A DNA stretch of 64,000 nt. Origin: Marinifilum_A sediminis. Its GTDB lineage: Bacteria; Bacteroidota; Bacteroidia; Bacteroidales; Marinifilaceae. The stretch spans positions 49,631 to 113,630 of the forward strand of contig CANMCX010000012.1 in the NCBI GenBank assembly GCA_947496465.1, read 5' to 3'. Position numbers and translations under genes: made by a program. Below are positions 33,943-42,590 of the stretch, in pieces (within the stretch, counting starts at the first letter, position 1; each line of letters opens with the position of its first letter). The notes beneath the pieces were generated by a model. That model ran no database searches. It saw only the letters and a list, made by a program, of their open reading frames with translations, and was not told the origin of the DNA.

Positions 33943-34818
33943 CTACATTTTCTTGTTTATCAGGTAAACTCCTAATAAAATACAAGTCATACAAATTACG
34001 TGTAAAGATGTAATTTTTTCGCCATCAATAACTCCCCAAAAAATAGCGAAAATTGGAATAATATAAGTTACAGATGAGGCATAAACCGCTGAAATATGAC
34101 GAATTAAACTGTTCATTAATAGCATAGCTAAGGCAGTGCCAATAATTCCTAATGCCGCTAATGCAAGAAAGTGAATTGCCCATCCTTGGGAAGCAAAAAC
34201 GGGTTCAAAATCAGTTGTAAGTAGATAGATTAATGCGGCAGGTCCGGTAAAGAAAAATGCCAAAGATGTGATTTGTACTCCTGTTAAATGAGATAATCTG
34301 GCTTTTATTTCATTGATATTTATTCCGTAAAATATTGTTGCCAATACAATTAATAATGCATAGCTATTTATATTCTGAAATGATAAATCTTCTCCCGAAG
34401 TAATTAAACCTAGTGCGCCAATTAAACCGATTACCAAACCAGCTACTTGTAGCCATTTGAATTTGGTTTTATGAAATAGCATTCCAACAACCAATGTAAA
34501 TATTGGAGTTAATGAATTCAACATTCCAGCTAATGCGCTATCAATTTGTGTTTGAGCTTCGGTAAATAAAAAGGCAGGAATAAAACTTCCGATGAATCCT
34601 GCAATCAATAAGCTTTTTAAATCTTTTCGCTTAAGTAATTTTAGATTTTTTATGGAATAAGGAAGTAAAACAACAGATGCTAATAGCATTCTGATTCCTG
34701 CTGCTTGCTCGCTGCTAAAACTTTTTAATCCTATTTTCATTAATATGAATGAACTTCCCCAAACAAAGGCGAGTAGCAATAATATAGAAAACTGAAACCA
34801 AGGTTTTTTCCAATTCAT
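33943..34818 (-). CDS. DMT superfamily (EamA) transporter
   Basis: The 291-residue inner-membrane protein has about ten hydrophobic helices arranged as two EamA repeats (about 8-140 and 150-288). The first repeat has FVWGSSFILMKIGL and RMLLASVVLLPY; the second has the LTPIFTLVVGMLF and TYIIPIFAIFWG motifs. Family members export amino acids or related metabolites; the substrate is unknown. Its stop codon is 2 bases past the end of the convergent membrane-regulator gene, with no terminator between. A promoter-like TTTG-N19-TACATTCG lies just upstream. Confidence 0.9.
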   Translation of the reverse strand: MNWKKPWFQFSILLLLAFVWGSSFILMKIGLKSFSSEQAAGIRMLLASVVLLPYSIKNLKLLKRKDLKSLLIAGFIGSFIPAFLFTEAQTQIDSALAGMLNSLTPIFTLVVGMLFHKTKFKWLQVAGLVIGLIGALGLITSGEDLSFQNINSYALLIVLATIFYGININEIKARLSHLTGVQITSLAFFFTGPAALIYLLTTDFEPVFASQGWAIHFLALAALGIIGTALAMLLMNSLIRHISAVYASSVTYIIPIFAIFWGVIDGEKITSLHVICMTCILLGVYLINKKM

Positions 34819-34838
34819 AGTGAGTGATTTTGAGTGCT

Positions 34839-34869
34839 CGAATGTACTTGAAATATATTTGAGAACAAA
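34839..34869 (-). promoter_or_regulatory. Promoter of the EamA transporter gene
   Basis: On the minus strand TTTG (34866-34869) is followed by exactly 19 bases and TACATTCG (34839-34846), one mismatch from TAnnTTTG. Confidence 0.55.
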
Positions 34870-34941
34870 GTGACTTATTCGACTCGTTTATGGATCAATG
34901 CGATAGTGAATTTAAGAAATTGGTTTGAAAATTTAAATAAC

Positions 34942-34973
34942 AAAACCCCGGTGTAGTAGAACCGGGGTTTTTG
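34942..34973. terminator. Terminator downstream of the PatB-like gene
   Basis: The stem AAACCCCGGT / ACCGGGGTTT has an 8-base loop and T-rich ends in both directions. Confidence 0.85.
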
Positions 34974-35111
34974 TGTGTGAAAAACGGACTGTTGTTTTTT
35001 GCAGAAAATCAACTTTGATTGATAAATTATAGGGTGATTTCCAATTCAGTGTAATCTTCTACTACTTAATACCGGAATAAGACAAAAGGTAACCCTACAA
35101 TTCTATTTTTT

Positions 35112-36281
35112 TTACTTTTTTATTACTTGTTTAATTTTACTTAATCCCTCTAGTAAAACTGATTTTGGGCATCCAATGTTTAATCTCATATAGCCTTCAC
35201 CTTCTTTGCCGAATGTAGTGCCCTTATTTAAAGCAACTTTAGCAGAATCAATCAAGATTTTATTCAATTTTTCGGTACTAATTTCAAGTTCTCTGCAATC
35301 AAGCCAAAGCAGATACGTTGCTTCAGGTTCAACCAATTTTATTTCTGGAATATTATTTTTTAGGTATTTTTTTACAAAATTGACATTAGATTCCAGGTAA
35401 TCCATTAATTGCTCTAACCATTCTTTACCATTTTCATATCCAGCTTGCATAGCAATGTGTCCAAATAAATTTCCCGAATCGAGATGCATTGCAGATAATA
35501 GTTTTTCATACTGTTTTTTTAATTTCTGATTTGGAATAATAATAACGGAACTGGCTAAACCAGCTACATTAAATGTTTTTGAAGGAGCAATGCAGGTAAT
35601 TGTACGTTGAGCTAAATCTTCGGATAATGAGGCAAGAGGAATGTGTTTGTAATCCGAGTAAATTAAATCTTGATGAATTTCATCTGAAATGATTAAGAAA
35701 TCATATTTTCTAGCTATTTCTCCTAAGCGAAGAAGTTCATTTTTATTCCAAACTCTTCCAACCGGATTGTGTGGATTACTAAGAAGTATGGCTTTCAAAC
35801 CATTTTTTGCCAAGAGTTCTAAGTTTTTAAAATCCATTTCATAAGAATTTTTTGTTCTGATTAATGGATTATAAACCAAACATCTTTCAGTATCATTTAC
35901 AACATGAAAAAATGGATGATAAACCGGAGGTTGAACTGCAATTTTATCTCCTTTTTCGGTTAAGCTCATTAGTAAAAGAGAAAGAGCAGTAACAACGCCT
36001 GGGCTTGAGGAAATCCAAATTAAAGGGACATTCCATTCGTGTCTTTTTTTAAGCCAGGATTGTACACTACTAATGCAGTCATCACCACGAAAAGAATAAC
36101 CATATATTTCATGATTGGCACGTTTTACAATGGCATCAGAAATGCAAGTGGGCACTTTAAAATCGGTATCGGCTACCCAAAAAGGAAGCAAATCATCCTT
36201 TCCAAAATATTGTTTAAGCTTGTCATATTTTACTGAATTGGTTTTCTTGCGGTTTATAATTTCGTCGAAATTGTATTTCAT
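35112..36281 (-). CDS. MalY/PatB-type PLP-dependent C-S lyase / aminotransferase
   Basis: The 389-residue fold-type I PLP enzyme belongs to the MalY/PatB group. Members cleave cystathionine or cysteine (beta-lyase) and some also transaminate. It shows LPFWVADTDFKVP near the N-terminus, HEIYGYSF, the cofactor-contact ISSSPGVVTALSLL, SNPHNPVGRVW (Asn), SDEIHQDLIY (Asp) and the lysine in APSKTFNVAGL. C-terminal RLNIGCPKS includes the substrate-carboxylate Arg. The role is inferred as methionine or sulfur metabolism. It is divergent from a second, unrelated aminotransferase gene with 116 bases between them. Confidence 0.9.
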   Translation of the reverse strand: MKYNFDEIINRKKTNSVKYDKLKQYFGKDDLLPFWVADTDFKVPTCISDAIVKRANHEIYGYSFRGDDCISSVQSWLKKRHEWNVPLIWISSSPGVVTALSLLLMSLTEKGDKIAVQPPVYHPFFHVVNDTERCLVYNPLIRTKNSYEMDFKNLELLAKNGLKAILLSNPHNPVGRVWNKNELLRLGEIARKYDFLIISDEIHQDLIYSDYKHIPLASLSEDLAQRTITCIAPSKTFNVAGLASSVIIIPNQKLKKQYEKLLSAMHLDSGNLFGHIAMQAGYENGKEWLEQLMDYLESNVNFVKKYLKNNIPEIKLVEPEATYLLWLDCRELEISTEKLNKILIDSAKVALNKGTTFGKEGEGYMRLNIGCPKSVLLEGLSKIKQVIKK

Positions 36282-36397
36282 TTTTATTGTTTTAGAGACA
36301 AAGTGAATTTATAAAAAAATGTAGATTCTCTAAAGCAGTAAGAAAAATTTGTGATTCAGGCTTAAGCTGATTTAATTAGCAAAAAACTTATAGAAAC

Positions 36398-37501
36398 ATG
36401 AAAATCAATAAAAGCGGTGCAAAATATTCGGCAATTGTAGGAATTGGTGAACGAATTAGAAAAACTAGTCAGGAAACTGGGAAAGAATTTCTTTTGTTGA
36501 ATCGAGGCGTGAATTCGGTTTGTAATATCGATTTAAATGCACTTGCTAAGGATATTGATTTCAATACAAATGAAATGCAAGTTTATCCTCCTGCTCAAGG
36601 GAGAAAAGAGTTAAGAATTGCAATTAATCAACACTATTTTGCAAATAAATCTGTCAATGAGAATATTGCTGTTTGTGGCGGTGGAATGTCTGCTCTCGAT
36701 CTGGTTTTTCAGACCATTAAAGTTGAAAAGATTTGTCTGCCTGAATATTATTGGGGATCATATGTTCAGGTGATGACCATTAGAAATATTGAATCGGAGA
36801 CTTATGAGAATTTGGAAGTATTGCAAGAGAATAGTGGGTTGTATAGTAATTCAGCTGTTGTGATTTGCGATCCGAATAATCCAATTGGAAATAAACAGGA
36901 AGATGAGACCATAATTCGTACAGCCAGATCATTAAGTGCAAAGGGAGCAATCGTTATTGTTGATTGTCCTTACAGAAGAATTTTTTGTGGAGAAGAAGAT
37001 GAGTTTTTTCAAAAACTGAGTGCAATTGAAAATGTAATAATTATAGAAAGTTTTAGCAAATCTATTGGTTTAAGTGGGCAGCGACTTGGTTTTATTCATA
37101 GTGGCAATTCTGAATTTATGAATGAAATAGGCATTCGATTGATGTATGCAACGAATGGAATAAATGCTTTCTCTCAACTATTGGTTGCCAAATTACTTGA
37201 TTCTGAAAAAGGGAGGAGAGTAATGAATGATTTTAAGACGGAAACTACAGAAGGAATTCGTAAAAATATTGAATACCTAAAGGAAAGGAAACTTTTGGCA
37301 GGTGAGTTTTATGTAAACTCAAAACCAATAGGGATTTTTGTAATCGTAAATAAATCGGAAGAAGAATTATTTGATGCTGGAATAGGGAGTGTTTCCCTAA
37401 GTTACTTTACCCGGGATAAGAAAGAATATTCCTCAAATTATGCAAGAATATGTGTATCGGTTCCACATGAAAAATTCAAAAAGTATTTCGGTCAGTTTTA
37501 A
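36398..37501 (+). CDS. Class I/II PLP aminotransferase, substrate unknown
   Basis: The 367-residue fold-type I aminotransferase is somewhat shorter than AspC-type enzymes. Motifs include YPPAQGRKELR near the start, GGGMSALDLVFQ at the phosphate loop, CDPNNPIGNKQ with the PLP-contact Asn, VDCPYRRIFC with Asp and Tyr, and the lysine in ESFSKSIGLSGQRLGF. The C-terminus has an Arg near YARICVSVPHEKF. It has no obvious close relative that I can name. A rather low-similarity aromatic or branched-chain enzyme is possible. It is divergent from the MalY/PatB gene and ends at its own terminator. Confidence 0.82.
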   Translation: MKINKSGAKYSAIVGIGERIRKTSQETGKEFLLLNRGVNSVCNIDLNALAKDIDFNTNEMQVYPPAQGRKELRIAINQHYFANKSVNENIAVCGGGMSALDLVFQTIKVEKICLPEYYWGSYVQVMTIRNIESETYENLEVLQENSGLYSNSAVVICDPNNPIGNKQEDETIIRTARSLSAKGAIVIVDCPYRRIFCGEEDEFFQKLSAIENVIIIESFSKSIGLSGQRLGFIHSGNSEFMNEIGIRLMYATNGINAFSQLLVAKLLDSEKGRRVMNDFKTETTEGIRKNIEYLKERKLLAGEFYVNSKPIGIFVIVNKSEEELFDAGIGSVSLSYFTRDKKEYSSNYARICVSVPHEKFKKYFGQF

Positions 37502-37510
37502 ATATTTTTG

Positions 37511-37537
37511 AGCATCACATTAAGTGGTGCTTTTTTT
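37511..37537 (+). terminator. Terminator of the aminotransferase gene
   Basis: The stem AGCATCAC / GTGGTGCT has a 5-base loop and T7. It touches the stop codon of the convergent lipoprotein gene. Confidence 0.9.
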
Positions 37538-38279
37538 ATGGAAGATCTTTACCCGATTCAGCAAGAATTTCGATTAAACCTGAACCATGTATTCCTAGTT
37601 CCCAATAATGACGATTAATACAACCTGAATAGCAATCTCCCCATCCGTAACTGTAAATAAGATGAATATAATCTGAAGAGAGAGAGGAGATTTCAATTTG
37701 TGAACCATCTCCAGCACAGTTTAAGGCTTCGGATCCAAGAATAAATGGGAATTTTTCAAGTTGATTCGCTAGAGCCAATTGGTTAATTCCATCAAGAGAA
37801 TGAACCAAATAACTTCCTTTTTCAATAGAATCTAATTTTAAATCGTACCTGTCGATAATCTGATCCAATTCCAGATAATTAGAAAAACCATATTGATGCC
37901 AATTTACTGGATACATGCTAAGTGTATCAATCCAGATATAGGAATTGTACAAATGATCCCTGCAAAGCGAATGAACATCATACTTTTTGATTTCTAAAGC
38001 AGGAACAGAAATGGAATCAATGTAAACCATTTGTAGTGCTGCTACTATTGGGGCAATATGAATTTCCTGGATATCAATAATATCCAACTCTTCCATTTCT
38101 TCATTAGTGTAGTAGTTGATACAGATTAACTTGGCATCATCTAAAAGTATCTCAAAAATGGAATCGGAAACTCTTGAATCTTGAATTATTTGCGTTGGAA
38201 AATCCGCAGTTGTTTCACTGTCACATGTATATAGTAGACATGCCCCGATTATAAGAATAAGCAGGTTGCGGTATTTCAT
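37536..38279 (-). CDS. Predicted lipoprotein, unknown function
   Basis: The 247-residue protein has a lipobox at LLYTCD, preceded by MKYRNLLILIIGACL. The mature part has several Asp-Ser-Ile repeats early (DSRVSDSIFEILLDDAK) and aromatic motifs such as NYLELDQIIDRYD. Near the end is a Cys-containing segment (GWGDCYSGCINRHYWELGIHG), close in style to plant-type or Bacteroidota lipoproteins with paired Cys. No family name is known to me. The stop codon overlaps the T-run of the convergent terminator. Confidence 0.75.
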   Translation of the reverse strand: MKYRNLLILIIGACLLYTCDSETTADFPTQIIQDSRVSDSIFEILLDDAKLICINYYTNEEMEELDIIDIQEIHIAPIVAALQMVYIDSISVPALEIKKYDVHSLCRDHLYNSYIWIDTLSMYPVNWHQYGFSNYLELDQIIDRYDLKLDSIEKGSYLVHSLDGINQLALANQLEKFPFILGSEALNCAGDGSQIEISSLSSDYIHLIYSYGWGDCYSGCINRHYWELGIHGSGLIEILAESGKDLP

Positions 38280-38485
38280 AGATTAAAGTTAGAGACTGGT
38301 CAGGTCCGTGAATTTTATCTTTTTCGATTAGTTTTTATAACGTAAAAAGACAAGTTTTGTTGTAGTAAGTTACAACGATTTGTTTAAGAATTAAAGGTAA
38401 AATAGAGAATAGTATTTCTATTACTTAATAGAATCTTGATGAAAGATAGATTTTTAATGGTGTAAAGAGATGTTAAAAGAAAACT

Positions 38486-38521
38486 TTTGTATACGAAATA
38501 GAGTAGAATCTTTTACTTTTG
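38486..38521 (+). promoter_or_regulatory. Promoter of the transglycosylase-uvrA operon
   Basis: TTTG (38486-38489) and TACTTTTG (38514-38521) are 24 bases apart, 25 bases before the GTG start. The spacing is longer than usual. Confidence 0.45.
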
Positions 38522-38546
38522 ATAACCTGTTTAAAAAAAATCAACC

Positions 38547-39539
38547 GTGACCATATATCAATCATTTAAAAAAGCAATTGTTTTAATTGTTGCTTTAGGA
38601 ACTGTTTACCTTGTAGCTCAATTGTTTAATTACTCGAAAGTATCGGACAGAGATAAAGAACCAGAGAATAGCGAATACATGAGTCGCTATAATGTGTATG
38701 CACTTAAAACTCCTGATAAAGTAACGTTTGGGGGCGAGACTGTTCCTGTGCAAAGGTGGGATGTGAAAGAATCCTTAGATAGAGAGTTGTTGGTAAATAC
38801 CTATTGGCAATCTCAAACACTTTTGTTTTTAAAGCGAGCGAATCGATATTTTCCTATTATCGAACCCATTTTAAAAGAGCAAGGAGTACCCGATGATTTT
38901 AAGTATTTAGCCTTAATAGAAAGTGGATTTGTACCAACAATAAAATCTCCTGCTGGAGCCGTGGGTGTTTGGCAATTTATGAGCGGAACAGCTAAAGATT
39001 ATGGTTTGGAAGTATCTACTGAAGTTGATGAAAGATACAATATTGAAAAATCGACTATTGCAGCATGTAAGTATTTAAAACAGTCTTATCAAAAATATGG
39101 TACCTGGACTCTGGTTGCAGCTTCCTATAATGCCGGAAGAAGATTTGTTGATAAACAGTTAAAATTGCAAGATGCAGGAGAATATTACGATTTATTATTG
39201 GGGGAAGAAACGGGTAGATATGTGTATAGAATTTTAGCTATTAAAATGATAATGGAGGATCCGGCTGGTTTTGGATTTAAGTACAGAGCTTCTGATTTGT
39301 ATCCGGAAATTCCTACACGAAAAATTAAAATAAAATCTCAGGTTAAGAATTTTGCTGTTTTTGCCAAGCAGAATGGGGTTAATTACAAAGTTCTGAAGAA
39401 TTTTAATCCTTGGTTAAGAAAAGCTTATCTGACAAATAAATATAAAAAAGAATACGAAATTACACTTCCTGCCAAAGGATATATTAATTTTGCATTTTCT
39501 GATTATAAAACCCCTGATAAATCACTTCCAGTGAAATAA
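38547..39539 (+). CDS. Membrane-anchored lytic transglycosylase (SLT domain)
   Basis: The 330-residue enzyme has an N-terminal hydrophobic anchor at about 10-28. The SLT domain (about 90-215) has the catalytic Glu125 in LALIESGF, followed by SPAGAVGVWQFM, DERYNIEKSTIAACKYL and the VAASYNAG motif. A C-terminal region (about 250-320) has KIKIKSQVKNFAVFAKQNGVN, a degenerate LysM-like or cell-wall segment. It cleaves the MurNAc-GlcNAc bond of peptidoglycan to leave 1,6-anhydro ends. The start is a GTG: no upstream in-frame ATG exists and the next ATG lies inside the protein. The stop codon directly abuts the uvrA start. Confidence 0.9.
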   Translation: MTIYQSFKKAIVLIVALGTVYLVAQLFNYSKVSDRDKEPENSEYMSRYNVYALKTPDKVTFGGETVPVQRWDVKESLDRELLVNTYWQSQTLLFLKRANRYFPIIEPILKEQGVPDDFKYLALIESGFVPTIKSPAGAVGVWQFMSGTAKDYGLEVSTEVDERYNIEKSTIAACKYLKQSYQKYGTWTLVAASYNAGRRFVDKQLKLQDAGEYYDLLLGEETGRYVYRILAIKMIMEDPAGFGFKYRASDLYPEIPTRKIKIKSQVKNFAVFAKQNGVNYKVLKNFNPWLRKAYLTNKYKKEYEITLPAKGYINFAFSDYKTPDKSLPVK

Positions 39540-42431
39540 TTGTCAGATTTGCTAAAAGGAGATTGTAGTTTGAGTTCGATTGATAAGAAAAATACAGAAG
39601 GTGCAGAGCAATTGGAAACCGGAAGCATTGATGTTTTTGGTGCCCGCGTTCACAACCTAAAAAATATAGATATTAGCATTCCACGAAACCAACTTTCGGT
39701 GATAACTGGATTAAGTGGTAGTGGAAAATCATCCTTGGCTTTCGATACCATTTATGCGGAAGGTCAGCGAAGATATATTGAAACGTTTTCAGCTTATGCC
39801 AGACAGTTCCTTGGTGGCATGGAACGACCTGACGTGGATAAAATTACAGGTTTAAGTCCGGTAATTTCAATCGAGCAGAAAACTACCAATAAAAATCCAC
39901 GATCAACAGTTGGAACAATTACTGAACTTTACGATTTCTTGAGACTTTTATATGCAAGAGCAGGTGTTGCTTATTCATATGAAACAGGTGAGAAAATGGT
40001 GAAATACACCGATGAACAGATCATTAGTCTGATTCACGAAAAGTTTTGTGAAAAGAGAATATTGATTTTGGCTCCAGTTGTTAAAGGTCGTAAAGGGCAT
40101 TACAAAGAATTATTTGAGCAAATCAGAAGAAAAGGTTTTTTATATGCTCGTGTTGATGGGGAAATTGTGGAATTGTTGCACGGTTTTAAGGTCGACAGAT
40201 ATAAAAATCATGATATTGAAATTCTGATTGATAAATTAGTTGTTGAAGAAGTTGGAGACAAACGATTGAAAGAATCGGTTCAGACAGCTATGAAACATGG
40301 TAAGGGAATTACCATGATTTTGGATAAAGATACCGATGAGGTGAAATATTATAGTCGTTTGTTAATGTGTCCGAGTACCGGAATTTCATATAACACACCA
40401 GCTCCGCATAGCTTTTCATTTAATTCACCACATGGCGCTTGTCCTAAATGCAAAGGCCTTGGTAGAATTAATGCCATTGATATGGAAAAGATTATTCCAG
40501 ATCAGAAATTGAGCATTAAAGAGGGTGGAATTGTTCCTTTGGGAAAATACAAGAATAGTCTTATTTTTTGGCAATTGGAAGCGATTGGTCGAAAGTACAA
40601 TTTCGATATGGAGACTCCAATACAAGATATTCCAGAAGAAGCTTTAAGTATTATTTTAGATGGATCAAGTGAAACTTTCAAGTTGGAAAATACACCATTG
40701 GGTTCTTCTTCGAACTATTTTTTAAGTTTCGATGGTGTTATAAAATATATCTCTAATCAGGAAAGTAATACGACATCGAAGAAAGCTAAAAAATGGGCTG
40801 AGCAATTTGTGAAAACGATGGACTGTGCATCTTGTGAAGGTCAGAGACTCAAGAGAGAAGCTTTGCACTTTCGAATTCATGATAAAAACATTGCTGAATT
40901 GGCTGCAATGGATCTGAGTTTGTTAGGGGAATGGTTTTTAAATGTAGAACAACATTTAAGCGAAAGACAAAAAACGATAGCAACCGAAATCTTAAAAGAG
41001 ATTCGTTCTCGTTTGGGTTTTTTGTTAGATGTTGGACTAGAATATTTATCACTTAACAGAAGTTCAGTAACTCTTTCAGGAGGTGAATCACAGCGAATTC
41101 GTTTGGCAACTCAGATAGGCTCACAGTTGGTAAATGTTCTTTATATTCTTGATGAGCCAAGTATAGGATTGCATCAACGCGATAACGAACGATTAATTTA
41201 TTCTTTGCAACAATTGCGCGATTCAGGCAACTCGGTAATCGTTGTTGAGCATGATAAGGATATGATAAAATCGGCAGATTATGTCGTAGATATGGGACCT
41301 TTTGCCGGTAAGCATGGTGGGGAAATTGTTGTTGCCGGAAGTCCAGAAGATATTGAGAAAGGTGAAAGTTTAACTGCTCAGTATTTAAATGGAGATCGTA
41401 AAATTGAGGTTCCATCAGAGCGAAGAAAAGGCAAAGGAATAGATATTAAACTGCTTGGATGCACGGGAAATAACCTTAAAAATGTAGATGTTACATTTCC
41501 GTTGGGAAAATTTATATGTGTTTCGGGTGTTTCGGGAAGTGGAAAATCAAGTTTGATTAATGGAACTTTACAACCAATTTTATCGCAGTATTTCTATCGA
41601 TCTGTTAAAGATCCCTTACCTTATAAAGATTTAAAAGGAATAAAGAATATTGATAAAGTTGTTGAGGTTAATCAGGCACCTTTGGGAAAAACACCAAGAT
41701 CTAATCCTGCAACTTATACTAATGTTTTTGGCGATATTCGAAAACTTTACGAGAAATTGCCTGAATCTCAAATTCGAGGCTATAAAGCTGGTCGTTTTTC
41801 GTTTAATGTAAAAGGCGGACGTTGTGAAACTTGCCAGGGAGCTGGAATTCGTTCCATCGAAATGAACTTTTTACCTGATGTTTATGTGCATTGCGACGAA
41901 TGTAATGGGAAACGTTACAATCGCGAAACTCTGGAGGTTCGTTACAAAGGAAAATCAATTGGTGATGTGTTGAATATGACCATTAATCAGGCTGTTGGTT
42001 TTTTTGAAAATATTCCATCGATATTGGTGAAATTAAAAGTTCTTCAAGATGTTGGTTTGGGTTATATTACCTTAGGGCAGCCCTCAACAACTTTATCAGG
42101 AGGTGAATCACAGCGTGTTAAATTAGCTACAGAACTGGCAAAAAGAGATACAGGAAAAACAATGTATATTCTTGACGAGCCAACAACAGGTTTGCATTTT
42201 GAAGATATCAGAGTATTACTTGAGGTTTTAAACCGATTGGTTGACAAAGGAAATACTGTGATTGTAATTGAGCACAATATGGATGTGATTAAGGTTGCCG
42301 ATCACGTAATTGATATTGGAAAAGAAGGTGGTAGAAACGGAGGAGAAGTTCTCTTTACAGGAACTCCGGAAGAACTTGTCGATTGTAAAGAGTCTTTTAC
42401 AGCCAAATTTCTCAAAGAAGAACTGGTTTAA
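39540..42431 (+). CDS. uvrA: Excinuclease ABC subunit A
   Basis: UvrA is the damage-recognition ATPase of nucleotide excision repair; the protein has 963 residues. Both ABC halves have P-loops (GLSGSGKSS and GVSGSGKSS), signature LSGGESQRI/V and Walker B LYILDEPS / MYILDEPT. The second zinc module is complete (CETCQGAG with CDECNGKR). The first one is altered: the usual CPxC reads CPST (Cys277, Thr280), although CPKC follows. The start is TTG immediately after the stop of the transglycosylase gene, with no spacer. The first internal ATG is at MERPDVDK, far into the conserved part, so TTG is right or nearly so. Confidence 0.95.
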   Translation: MSDLLKGDCSLSSIDKKNTEGAEQLETGSIDVFGARVHNLKNIDISIPRNQLSVITGLSGSGKSSLAFDTIYAEGQRRYIETFSAYARQFLGGMERPDVDKITGLSPVISIEQKTTNKNPRSTVGTITELYDFLRLLYARAGVAYSYETGEKMVKYTDEQIISLIHEKFCEKRILILAPVVKGRKGHYKELFEQIRRKGFLYARVDGEIVELLHGFKVDRYKNHDIEILIDKLVVEEVGDKRLKESVQTAMKHGKGITMILDKDTDEVKYYSRLLMCPSTGISYNTPAPHSFSFNSPHGACPKCKGLGRINAIDMEKIIPDQKLSIKEGGIVPLGKYKNSLIFWQLEAIGRKYNFDMETPIQDIPEEALSIILDGSSETFKLENTPLGSSSNYFLSFDGVIKYISNQESNTTSKKAKKWAEQFVKTMDCASCEGQRLKREALHFRIHDKNIAELAAMDLSLLGEWFLNVEQHLSERQKTIATEILKEIRSRLGFLLDVGLEYLSLNRSSVTLSGGESQRIRLATQIGSQLVNVLYILDEPSIGLHQRDNERLIYSLQQLRDSGNSVIVVEHDKDMIKSADYVVDMGPFAGKHGGEIVVAGSPEDIEKGESLTAQYLNGDRKIEVPSERRKGKGIDIKLLGCTGNNLKNVDVTFPLGKFICVSGVSGSGKSSLINGTLQPILSQYFYRSVKDPLPYKDLKGIKNIDKVVEVNQAPLGKTPRSNPATYTNVFGDIRKLYEKLPESQIRGYKAGRFSFNVKGGRCETCQGAGIRSIEMNFLPDVYVHCDECNGKRYNRETLEVRYKGKSIGDVLNMTINQAVGFFENIPSILVKLKVLQDVGLGYITLGQPSTTLSGGESQRVKLATELAKRDTGKTMYILDEPTTGLHFEDIRVLLEVLNRLVDKGNTVIVIEHNMDVIKVADHVIDIGKEGGRNGGEVLFTGTPEELVDCKESFTAKFLKEELV

Positions 42432-42447
42432 AATTATAAAATATAGG

Positions 42448-42467
42448 AATCCCCGAAAGGGGATTTT
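42448..42467 (+). terminator. Terminator of uvrA
   Basis: The stem AATCCCC / GGGGATT has a tight GAAA loop, followed by T5. Confidence 0.9.
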
Positions 42468-42590
42468 TTATGCTCTAAATTTTATTCTAGCTTAATAATT
42501 TTTAACATCCAAAAGCGAAAAGTAGAAAGCATAATTATTATCTTTAGAATGCAGTCTCGAAGAAATGAGACCTACTAAAATTGCAATTCT

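Noticed and set aside
42310..42495. Small frame at the end of uvrA
   Set aside because: It overlaps uvrA in another frame and runs through the uvrA terminator hairpin.
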